From positions 90,001-154,000 of the forward strand of contig CAJNDS010000167.1 of NCBI GenBank assembly GCA_905221605.1: DNA of 64,000 nucleotides. Direction: 5' to 3'. The translations under genes were made by a program, and so were the position numbers. The notes beneath the pieces were generated by a model. It searched no databases and was not told the DNA's origin. It worked only from the letters and a program-made list of their open reading frames with translations. The DNA is from Symbiodinium natans (lineage: Eukaryota > Sar > Dinophyceae > Suessiales > Symbiodiniaceae). This document shows, piece by piece, positions 43,621 to 54,200 of this stretch. Each line of letters starts with the position of its first letter. Within the stretch, counting starts at the first letter, position 1.

Positions 43621-43677
43621 ATGTTTTGATGGCCCTGGCTTCTTGAGGATGTAGATGCGAGGGGCCTTCGAGGGTTT
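43621..43677 (-). CDS. Exon candidate, basic peptide
   Basis: Acceptor GCTGAAG|AAACCC and donor CAT|GTTCCA enclose KPSKAPRIYILKKPGPSKH (57 nt, phase 0). It lies just right of the GGGCTTA array. An island at 43993-44119 reads MVDGSMSRLLLSTAIPAQ then PETLSTATQCSPQQQG with the donor GTTAAC and could be its upstream, possibly first, exon. Confidence 0.45.
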
Positions 43678-44298
43678 CTTCAGCTTCAGCTTCAAAGCAA
43701 GTAAGATTTACCCCAACACCGAACCCTTAGCCGCCAAAACCCTAAACCCTAAGCCCCCCGAAACCCGAACAGCCGATAACCCTGAGCCCACGACCCTCTT
43801 GGCCTTATATCTAAGAATGGCTCACCAATGCCCCCAAACCCAGACCCCTCAACCTACGAAAGTATAATATAAACGGAGTCTAAGGGAGGATTTTACCATA
43901 CCCCTTGTTTTCTTCAAAAAAAGAAAATAAGGGGTAAACAAATAAGGGGTTTGGTTTTTAAGGGGTATACCCTAGGGGTATGTTGAATTTCTTCGATTCT
44001 GGGGCGTTTAGGGTTAACCCCCTGCTGCTGAGGAGAGCACTGCGTTGCCGTAGACAACGTCTCGGGCTGCGCAGGAATGGCAGTTGACAACAACAACCGA
44101 GACATGGAGCCATCGACCATAAGCCCTAAACCCTAAACGCCCCTGAGGCCCCCTAAGCCCCTAAGCCCCTGATCCCTAAACCCGAAACCCTAAGCCCCAA
44201 AACCTAAACCCCAAACCCCAAACCCCAAACCCCAAACCCTAAACCCTAAACCCTAAACCCTAAACCCTAAACCCTAAGCCGTGGGCTTCGAGGCTCAG

Positions 44299-44370
44299 TT
44301 GTCAGTCGCCGATGCCCTGGAGACCCTGGAGCCTGCTAAGTCCCAACTGTGGGGCCTTGAGGGCATCTAA
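44299..44370 (+). CDS. Plus-strand terminal exon candidate
   Basis: Acceptor GAGGCTCAG is followed by LSVADALETLEPAKSQLW, GLEGI and a TAA stop. The minus strand also has a short frame here. Not recognised. Confidence 0.4.
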   Translation: MSVADALETLEPAKSQLWGLEGI

Positions 44371-44399
44371 GGGTTCTCAAGGTTTAGGGTTTAGGGTTT

Positions 44400-44620
44400 A
44401 GGGTGTAGGGTTTAGGGGTTAGGGGTTTAGGGGTTTAGGGGTTTAGGGGTTTAGGGGTTTAGGGGTTTAGGGGTTCAGGGGTTTCAGGGGTTTCAGGGGT
44501 TTAGGGGTTTAGGGGTTTAGGGGTTTAGGGGTTTAGGGGTTTAGGGGTTTAGGGATTTAGGGGTTTAGGGGTTCAGGGGTTTCGGGGATTAGAGGTTTAG
44601 GGGTTTAAGGGCTTTAGGGT
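44400..44620. repeat. (TTTAGGGG)n octamer array
   Basis: Eight-base units with TTCAGGGG and ATTAGGGG variants, the plus-strand counterpart of 12577-12729. Confidence 0.95.
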
Positions 44621-44640
44621 TTGGGTTTAACCACAAGGGC

Positions 44641-44855
44641 CTTTACCCAAGATTGGCGTGGTTCTTCGCAGCCTCCAAGTGTGAAGCATGGGGAAATAAG
44701 ATCCCAAAGCTCCTAAATGACATGCAGCGCATTGTTTGTAGTCCAAGAGGCACGCAAGGGTACAGCACAGTGTATGTGGGCAACGTGCGGTTCACGACGA
44801 CGTGCGCACTACATGACATGACTGTAGCCTGCAAACCCACGCTCCGCACGCCCTA
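44641..44855 (+). CDS. Open frame LAWFFAASKCEAWGNKIPKL..., strand uncertain
   Basis: After ACCCAAG the plus frame runs 69 codons to a TAA, through LLNDMQRIVCSPRGTQGYST and VYVGNVRFTTTCALHDM. The minus strand is open over the same stretch (68 codons). The plus reading looks more protein-like. It lies between an octamer array and a heptamer array; function unknown. Confidence 0.4.
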
Positions 44856-44979
44856 ACCCCTAAACCCTAAACCCTAAACCCAAAACCCAAAACCCCCAAG
44901 CCTAAACCCTGAACCCTAAATCCTAAACCCTAAACCCTAACCCCTAAACCCTAAACCCTAAACCCTAAACCCTGAAGTG

Positions 44980-45263
44980 CCCTAAAGCCTGAAGCCGCGA
45001 CTCCCCTACAAGAGCCTTGTAGCTGCGAAAAGGATTGTTTTCTGCGGTGCGCGGTTTGGGCCTCGGGCGGGCTTACAGATTGGGTTTCAGGTATATGAGG
45101 CTTAAGGTGCAACTGTAAAATTACGAGGGCTTGGGTGCTTGGGATATTTTTTGGTTCAGAATGAACAGCGAATGGAATGATAGAGCAGCAAAGGAATTCG
45201 GGATCCTGCAATGCAATCGCAAATAATCAGCCTGAACCCCAAACCCTAACGCTCACCCCTACA

Positions 45264-45294
<31 letters not shown>

Positions 45295-45700
45295 ACCCAC
45301 CCTAATTGAAAGCACTTCTTCAATCTCAAAGCCCCCTCACATCAGCTGTCCAAGTACCTAAACACACCCTGCCGGAACCCTACAAACCCTAACCCTAAGC
45401 TGGAATAAGAGGATGTGATGCGTGGATGGGTTTTGTATGGTTTTGTGGTCCAAAGCCACCTTCAAAACCTGAGCCATTCCTGTAAGGAGCTTCCCGGAAG
45501 GGGCTGGAGCCCAGGACTTGTCTGAAGCCATCACCGAGGATTTTTTTGTGAGACCATAAGGCCTTTTGTCACATCAACTCCGTCCTCATTGCCTGGGCTC
45601 GACCCCACCTCCAGCACACAAGCATGAGAAAAACGCTCAGAATTCCTCCTGCTATTCCACAGAGAAACTCGAAGGTTGTGGATGAATTGCCCCCTAAACC
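44980..45700. CDS. Mixed-strand exon candidates
   Basis: Minus: GCATTGCAG|GATCCC opens DPEFLCCSIIPFAVHSE (about 45160-45210). Plus: GGAGCCCAG|GAC opens DLSEAITEDFF before the donor GTGAGACC (about 45512-45544), and CTATTCCACAG|AGA opens RNSKVVDEL (about 45663-45690). The two plus islands have good polypyrimidine acceptors and may form a plus-strand gene. None recognised. Confidence 0.35.
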
Positions 45701-46264
45701 CTAAACCCTAATCCCTAAACCCTAAAGCCTAAACCCTAAACCCTAAACCCCCAGGGTTGTGATTTGGGTGAGTGGGTTGGGAGAGAGCATGAACCTGGGG
45801 CAGTGCAGGTTCCGGGTGGTGGCGTGCGCGGAACACTTGCAAACCCTAAACCCTAAACCTCCAAACTCTAGGGTTTAGGGTTTAGGGTCTAGGGTTTAGG
45901 GTTTGGGGTTTAACCCTAAGCCCTAAGCCCTGAACCCCAAACCCTCCCTAAACCTACACCCTCGTAGTTCCCGCAAACCTGGAACCGACCAAAGCTCCCG
46001 AACCTTAACGCAATAGCTCAAACAAGCACCACATAGGACCGGGTGTACAGGGTTTTTTGGTGGTTCTTCTCGTATAATTGTATAGGGACCATAAGGGAGC
46101 AACATTTGAAAATGTTCCGACCCATAGTAAGACTTGGGGGGTAAGCGTTTTGGTTTTACAAGGCAGTAGGGTTTATGGTTTAGGCCTTTAGGGGTTCTGT
46201 TTAGGGTTTAGGGTTTAGGGTTCTAGGGTTTAGGGTTTAGGGAAGAAGGGAAGAAGTCTCGCCT

Positions 46265-49200
46265 TTGGGCTGGATCGAAACCATCCGAATCCTCGACGTG
46301 GAGGTTTCAATCCGCTTACCTCAGGCCTTCGACCCCACACCCTGAAATCTTAAACTAAGGTTTAGGATTTAGGGTTTAGGATTTAGGGTTTAGGATTTAG
46401 GGTTTAGGGTTTAGGGTTTAGGGTTTAGGGTTTAGGGTTAGGCCCCAAACCCGAAAACTCTCTACACGGGCTCCGCGCTGCTCCGATGCATTGCGTGCCT
46501 TCATGGCTTGTACAAGGTTTCGGGTTTAGAGTTTAGGGTGCTCACCTAAACCCTATACTACCCTAAACCCTGAACCCCGAGGTGTCGAGGTTTCAAGGCC
46601 AAGGAATCGGGCCTGTGTGAGTGAGGATTGATGGGTTAAGGCTTGGCTTTACAGGCTTAGGGAACTTTAGTTCTAGGGCTTCCGAATGACTAAAACACCT
46701 ACAAATGCTACGACCCCAAACCCCAAGTCTTCTTTGCGGGCTTAGACCTTGACTTAAAAAAGGCCCCCAGCCGCCTTGACCATAACCCCCCAAACCGAAG
46801 AAGCTGTTACGAAGCAGAATTCATGGAGCCCCTCGCCCCAAAACCCAGCATCCGGTTTAGGGCTCAGGGTTTAGGGTTCGACCCCCAAACCCTACCCTAA
46901 ACCCTATGTACGCCCGCGTTCCGCGTAATCGACCCCCCCCCCCCCTCCCCAATGGTATCCCCCCCCCCCCCCCCAAACCCTGCCTGTTTACCCTCACGGG
47001 GGAGGACAGAGAAACCTCAGCCTAAACCGCACACCCTGAACCCTAAGCCCTAAAACCTAAACCCACCAATGAACGACAGGAGGGAGAAGGGTAAACCCGA
47101 AACCTTAACCGCTTTAACCCTGAACCCTGAACCGAGCCTGAACCGTAAACTCAGCACGAACCGCGGGGGGGAGAGGGGAAACCGTAAACCTACCATTACC
47201 CCAAACCTTGAACCCTGATTAAACTCTAACCCCACAATGAACTAATGCACCAGAGTGAAAATCCTGAACTCTACAGCCTAACCTTAAACCCCTAAACCAC
47301 AAACCCATGAACCACAGACCATGAACCACAGGAAAGGGGCGGGGGGGAGGGTGCGCCTATGCTGGCCAATATGAATCCTAAACCCTTAACCCTATAAAGC
47401 CTAAACCTTTAAGGGCATAGGCATATAGGGTTTGGGGGTGTCGCCTCGGCCGCGGCACTGCGCGGAAGCACCTGAGGCGCAGGAGTGGGGCGCAGGTGGT
47501 CTTCTTGCTGAGGTGTTAGGGTTTAGGGTTTAGGGTTTGGGGTTTAGGGTTTGGGGTTTAGGGTTTAGGGTTTGGGGTTTTGGGGGTTTGGGGGTTTAGG
47601 GTTTAGGGTTGGACACGCGCCCCGAGGCCTGAAACCTCACCGAAGCCCCAAACCCTAAACCTCTTGTCCCCTCACGATATGACTCTATTGGTATATCACG
47701 AAATTAGATTTCAAGTGTATATGTACCTGATACTAGGTCACTCAAAAGCTAAAATTCTCAGATTGGCGCCCGTCAAGCCCACTCGAGCCTTTTTTACGCA
47801 CAAGACTCTACTAATCCTAAACCCTAAACCCTAAACCCTAATCGTAAGAGAAGTACTGCAGACATGACTCATATTCAGCAACTGCTCAGAGCTCCAGCCG
47901 CATCCACATTCAAGAGCCCCATCAACTCTAAACCTCAAAATCCTCAACCCCTAGACCCTAAACCCTAAACCCTCTATATAAACCCCAACAAAGGGAATCA
48001 GGGCCTACTCTGGGTCCAAGCCCTAAACCCTAAACCCTAAACCCTAAACCCTTCGGGGCACAAGCCCCCGAAGAGAACGGAAGTGGGAAGACCAAGAGCT
48101 CCGAACCGGCTTGAGCCGCTCCGCGCGGACGAGCTTGTAGTTCCTGTTGTTTAGGGTTTAGGGTTTAGGGTTTAGGGTTTAGGGCTTAGGGTTTAGGGTT
48201 TAGGGTTTGGGGTTTAGGGTTTGGGGTTTAGGATTTGGGGTTTAGGGCTTAGGGTTAGGGGTTTCGGGTTCAGGGTTTAGGGTTTAGGGTTAGGGTTTGG
48301 GGTTTGGGGCTTAGGGCTTCGGGTTTGAGGCTTGGGGTTTAGTTAGGGTCGTCCCTGTTTGCGGTTTGGGGTTTCGGGTTCAAGGTTGAAACTTAAGATT
48401 TACAGGGTTTAGGGGCTTTAGGGCTTTAAGCTTCAGGGCTTTGAGGGAATAGGGCTATGTAGTCTGATGCCTTTAGGGCTTTATAAGGCTTTAGGGGCTG
48501 AGGGAGCCTGTAAACCCCTAAGCCTGGCAGCCTGGCAAAACCCGAAACCAACAAGCCCACGCCAAAGACTCCTAGGCCCCAGACCTTAAAGCCTAAAGAT
48601 CACTAGAGCTTAGGCCCGTAGTTTTTCGACCTCGACTCGCAACCCTATAGCCCAAAAATCCTAACGCCCTGAAACCCTAACACCCTAAAGCCCGAAAAAC
48701 CCCAAACCTTAAACCTGAACCCTGAATCCTAAAACCCTCTCAACCCTAAAAACCCGAAACAAAAAAAAACCTAAGAACCCTAAACGAAAATCTAGAGCCC
48801 TAAAGCCCCTCATGTAAACCCCAAACCCTAAACCCCAAACCCCAAACCCTAAACCCTAAACCCCAAACCCCAAACCCGAAACCCTAAACCTAAACCCTAA
48901 ACCCCTCCGCTTCTCCCCCTGAGGGGTCCTTGAGACTGGGAGCCGCTGCCAAGTATCCTCAAAAAACCGCAGACTGAGGGTTTAGGGTTTAGGGTTTAGG
49001 GTTTGGGGATTAGGGTTTAGGGTTTAGGGTTTAGGTGAAGTTCAATGTTTAGGGTTTCGGGTTCAGGGTTTCAGGTTTACATCTTAAGGTCGAGGATTGG
49101 TATTCCTGTCACCACTTCTAGTAGTTACTAATTACTGTAGTATCACTCCCAAGAAATAGCACTTTTGGCAAGAGAGACTTCACTATGAAGAGTGACCAGA

Positions 49201-50865
49201 CGACGACTATGACTACTACGGCTAAGACTTTGCGACGTCTGCAGATACGACGTCGACGATTCCTACCGCGCGAATTACTACTACTAACTCGCAAGTTGCT
49301 GCAACGCACATCACAACAAGCCCCTGCGGTTCACAATTTCTGAACCCTAAACACTAAACCCTAACCCTAACCCTAAACCCTAAACCCTAAACCCATCTAA
49401 ACCCATCTAAACCCTAAGCCCTGGCGGCCTGCTCGATGTGCGTGGCTTTCAGCTTTGCCCAGGCGTTGAAGTGCAAGGACTGGAAGTAGTCATGGGCCTG
49501 TGGCAGGGTTTAGGGTTGTAGGGTTCATAGACCCTAAACCCTAAACCCTAAATCCTAAACCCTAAACCCCAAACCCTAAACCCTAAACAGGTTTTATAGC
49601 GCATACAGGGTTCAGGACTTAAGTATTCCGAAACCCTGGCCCCATCGTGGTCGTTTGCCGCGCAGCATTGGTTCAGGGCTTGGTCGGTTCTAGCGAGGCT
49701 TTGGTAGCAAGGGATTGGGGGGGGTGATAATGGGAACGGTTCCTGTGTCAGTTCCTAAACTCTAAACCCTAAACCCCTAAACCCGAAACCCTCAACCCTA
49801 AACCCTGCTGGGGTTTAGAGGGTACTTGGGGAACGGTTCCTGTGTCAGTTCCTAAACCCTACACCCTAAACCCTCAACCCTCAACCCTAAACCCTAAACC
49901 GTGCTGGGGTTTAGAGGGTACTTGCGGAACGGTTCCTGTGTCAGTTCCTAAACCCTAAACCCTCAACCCTAAACCCTGAACCGTGGTGGGGTTTTGAGTA
50001 CTTGAGGGACGGTCGCTGTGTCGGTCTCTTCTCGGTTTGGAGGAAGGTTGCGTGGGGTCGGGGGAGGCTTCTTCACGGTTGCGAGGAAGGTTTCGTGGCT
50101 TGGGGTACTTGGGGAACGGTTGCTGTGTCAGTTTCTTGTCGGGTTCGAGGACTCGGTGCGTTGTCAGCACTTTACGTGGCCAACAACCCAGGTCTCGTGT
50201 CCGTAAGCCTCTTGCATGTTACGTGTCTGTGTTGCCAACAAAGACATAGACTCCTGCAAAGGCCTCAAGAATCGTAAATCGCAGGGTTTAGGGTTTAAGG
50301 TCTAGGGTTTTTTTGCCCATGGGCTCGCACCGACAAGCCCCTTTGACACCCTCAACCCAATCAACAAACCCAAAAAGACACCCGTTTGCGCGGCAAACGA
50401 CCACGATAGCGCCTAAACTCTGAGCCAAAAAACACCGAGCTTAGGGCTTCTGGAATTTCGTTTGGAGGGCTTCGGTTTAGGGGTCCCTTACACCCTGCGT
50501 GTGGGAACCAGACTGCGTGCTCGAGGGTTTTGGGTTCAGGGGTTTAGGGGTTTAGAGGTTTCGGGGTTTAGGGGTCTAGAGTTGAGGGTTGAGGGTTTAG
50601 GGTTAGGGTCTATAGGGGGCCTCGCGGGCTTAGTGAGGCTTAGAGGGTCCATGAAGACCCCAAACGGTGAAATTGCACATGGAAGCCCACAGCTCATTGC
50701 TATTGAACACACCCTAAACCCTAAACCCTAAACCCTAACCCCTAAACCCTAAACCCTAAACCCCAACCAAGCCCTAAGCCATGACCCTCAGCCTTACACA
50801 CCGCCTGGGCCTTTCACTTCGAAAATCCGGCCCTCCATAGAACAACAATCCTGCTTCAAGACTAA
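46265..50865 (-). CDS. Minus-strand exon islands, gene(s) unrecognised
   Basis: Islands with splice-like borders: about 50826-50858 (DCCSMEGRIFE, donor GTGAAAG), 50662-50700 (NELWASMCNFT), 50226-50257 (VYVFVGNTDT, donor GTAACA), 49429-49497 (AHDYFQSLHFNAWAKLKATH, IEQ; acceptor CCTGCCACAG, GC donor), about 48930-48973 (LRFFEDTWQRLP), 48105-48145 (NYKLVRAERLKP), 47445-47508 (QEDHLRPTPAPQVLPRSAAE), 46465-46497 (ARNASEQRGA) and 46268-46298 (DSDGFDPAQ). The 49.4-kb exon is the most convincing. Families not recognised; whether they form one gene is unknown. Confidence 0.45.
49118..49309 (-). CDS. Small basic frame with one membrane segment
   Basis: 63 codons: an arginine-rich head (SRGRNRRRRICRRRKV) then LAVVVIVVVWSLFIV, as in a type II membrane anchor. 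Part of the sequence is low-complexity (TCG/TAG repeats), so it may be compositional. Confidence 0.25.
   Translation of the reverse strand: MRCSNLRVSSSNSRGRNRRRRICRRRKVLAVVVIVVVWSLFIVKSLLPKVLFLGSDTTVISNY
49733..50130. repeat. ~90-bp tandem repeat, 3-4 copies
   Basis: GGAACGGTTCCTGTGTCAGT followed by heptamers and GGTTTAGAGGGTACTTG recurs from 49736, 49830, 49928, with decayed copies at 50007 and 50116. Confidence 0.88.
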
Positions 50866-51082
50866 GGGAATTCCCCGGTTTTGGGTTTAGGGTTTAGGGT
50901 TTAGGGTTTAGGGTTTAGGGTTTAGGGTTTAGGGTTTAGGGTTCAGGGAGTAGGCCCCATGTTCCCGCCCCAAAAACACCTAAGCCCTGCACCATGGGGG
51001 GGGGGGGGTCTGGGACCATACACCCGGAGCCCGAGACTCGGGTTCATATGGGGCTCCAACCGCTAAACCCAAAACTCTTAAA

Positions 51083-51216
51083 CCCAAACCCTAAACCCTA
51101 AACCCTAAACCCTAAACCCTAAACCCTAAACCCTAAACCCTAAACCCTAAACCCTAAACCCTGAACCCTAAACCCTAAACCCTAAACCCTAAACCCTAAA
51201 CCCTAAACCCTAAACC
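51083..51216. repeat. (CCCTAAA)n array
   Basis: About 19 near-perfect heptamers. Confidence 0.98.
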
Positions 51217-51229
51217 CAAATCACTTCAC

Positions 51230-54200
51230 CCCGAAGCTTTCTGAACTTCGGGCCTTTGTCTTGAGTGTGTTTCGAATGGGCGCGGACCTCTTTGCAAGGG
51301 TGGCTGACAGGGGGGGTTCGGGGTTTTGGGAGTTTTGGGGGGAGATTTTGGGTTTGGAGATGTTAGGGCTTAGGGGCTTCGGATTAGGGGAGTTGGGGAT
51401 CAAGTCCAGTTTGATCATGGGTTTCCCTACTGCCCCCCCCCCCCCCCCTATACTACCCCTTAAGTAGGGCTTCATTGTCCCTGATTTAGGGAGCCTTGAC
51501 TATGGGGGGAACCTAGCCCTAAACCCTAAACCCAAACCAGGGGGGTCGTAGGGGAATTCAAGATTTCAGCGCTTCGGAGCGAGGAGGGCACCCCTGAGGC
51601 AGGTTTACATCGAGAACCCTAATTCTCTCGCTGGGCCCTAGCCCCTAAACCCTAAACCCTAAACCCTAAACCCTAAACCCTAAACCCTAAACCCTAAACC
51701 CTAAACCTAAACCCCAAACCCCAAAGAGGCCTAAACCCATGCCCTATCTTTGACGACGGGGGGTCGATCCAATTGCAAGCCCTTTTTGTGAGGGATTAAT
51801 TACAAGCCCTTTTTGTGTGAGGGCTTACTTACAAGCCCTTTTTGTGAGGGTTTAATTACAAGCCCTTTTTGTGGTGGTTTAACTACAAGCCCTTTTTGTG
51901 GTGGTTTAGGGTTTAAGGGTTTTTTGGTATCTCTCAGATCTTGATTATGGTGCCAAGAAAGAACCCGCAATGTACACTAACCCCTCAACCCTCAACCCTG
52001 AACCCTGAACCCTGAACCCTGAACCCTGAACCCTGAACCCTGAACCCTGAACCCTGAACCCTGAACCCTGAACCCTAAACCCTAAACCCTAAACCCTAAA
52101 CCCTAAACCCTAAACCCTAAACGCTGCCCAAACCGCGTTTCACAGAGGACCCGGCCACTGCCGGCGGTTCTCGCTGCTCATGGAGCCTGAAAGCATGGCT
52201 GAGGCGTTTTCGCAGGGCAGAAGGGGCGGACTGCTGGTTTAGGGGTTGAGGGTTGAGGGGATTTAGGGGCTTGAGGGGGTTTAGGGACTTTAGGGGGTCT
52301 TGGGGACTTTCGGAAACTTTATGGGGGTAGAGGGTGTTGAGGGAGTTTAGGGGGTTTGAGGGGCTTATTGTGTTCAGGATGCAATGCGGGAGCTAAGAGG
52401 TTTTTGCGCATCGCTGGGCTTGTGGATCATGTCTTGGAGACCCATATATCCCAAGGGTTTAGGGTTTAGGGTTTAGGGATTAGGGTTTAGGGTTCAGGGT
52501 TGAGGGTTTGGGGTTAAGGGTTTATAGGGTTTAGGGGTAGAAGCCACAAGTCCCCTGAGGACCAAGCTTTTGCTGGCGCCTTGGTAGTCGGCCTGCGACG
52601 GATCAGGTTGGTAGAATTCAGGGTTCAAGGTTCAGGGTTCTCAGGGTTTAGGGCTTAGGGTTCAGGGTTTAGGGTTTAGGGTTTGGGGTTTGGGGTTTGG
52701 GGTTTGGGGTTTGGGGTTTGGGGTTTGGGGGTTGGGGGATTGTTCAGCTTGGTAGAAGTCTGGGTTCTCAGGGTTTAGGGGTTCAGGGTTTGGGGACCGA
52801 TTGGATAAGGGATTGGGGTTGGGGTTCATGGGGCTCGGTATTGTAAGGGTTAAGACGGAGAAGGGTTTAGGGTTCCGTCTTCGTTTAAGGGGTTTGCGGT
52901 TGTTAAGGGTTTAGGGGCTTAGGGTTTCGGGTTTAGGGTTTAGGGAGGGTTTGGGGCTTTCGTGTGTTGCCCTGGCAGTATTCCCAGTTTGTGGCGGCCA
53001 AAAAAACGACCCCGGCACGAGATGACTTGCGAGACCTCTCTTCTGAAGGTCTCCGGAGTCATACAGGGATGTGGCTCCATGGATTTCGGAGGGTTTAGGG
53101 TTTTATGGTTTAGGGTTTAGGATTTAGGGTTTAGGGTACCTGAAACCCTACACCTCTGGCTCGAGAATCTAAACCCTAAGCCCTACACCCTCCTGGGTTT
53201 GCGGTGGAAGAGATCCAGAACAATCCAGAACGCCCAAGGTTCTGGGTGTAGATACCCTGAACCCTAACCTCTAAACCCTGAAGCTTTTGGGGTTTAGGGT
53301 TGAAGGGTTTAGGGTTTCAGGGTTCTAGTAGGGTTCTAGGCCTAACACCCTCAAATTGTGGGCTGTCGGTTTGTGATATCGGGGATTGGCCAAAGGTGCC
53401 ATCAGCCCTGCCGAAAGCTCGCAGCATTAACTGAGGGGTTCCTCCAAGCACGAAGTGAAGGGTTCAGAGTTTAGGGTTTAGGGTTTAGGCAGACTACTTT
53501 ACGGTTCGGGGCACACTAGGGCCTCTTTTCCCTATAAAGCCTTGAACCCAAAACAACCTAAACTCCTAAACCCCTTTATCCTAAGCCCCATACCCTAAGG
53601 ACCCAAGAGTAACCTAAGAATAGAAAGGGTACCCTTTTTCGTTTAAAGGGGCTTATAAGGGAACCGAAACCCTCTCAAAAGGGAATAAGAGCCTACCCTA
53701 TCCCAGTAGCCCTAAACCCTAAACCCGAAACCCTAAACCCTAAACCCTGCAAAAAGCAAATAAGGGCCCAGTCTGGGTCCTAGATACCCAGACGATTTGC
53801 CCCTCGACAGTTGGGCCAGTGCCCGAAAGCCACCGCGAAGGAACCCCGCGTACAAGAGCGGCGCGTCATGTTTGGATCCGTTTTTCAGGTTCCTAAGCCC
53901 TGAATCCTAAATCCTAAACCCTACTCCCTATAAACCCTATAAACCCTATAAACCCTATAAACCCTATAAACCCTATAAACCCTATAAACCCTATAAACCC
54001 TATAAACCCTATAAACCCTATAAACACTATAAACCCTATAAACCCTATAAACCCTATAAACCCTATAAACCCTATAAACCCTATAAACCCTATAAACCCT
54101 ATAAACCCTATAAACCCTATAAACCCTATAAACCCTGTAAACCCTATAAACCCTATAAACCCTATAAACCCTATAAACCCTATTCCTAAACCCTAAATCC

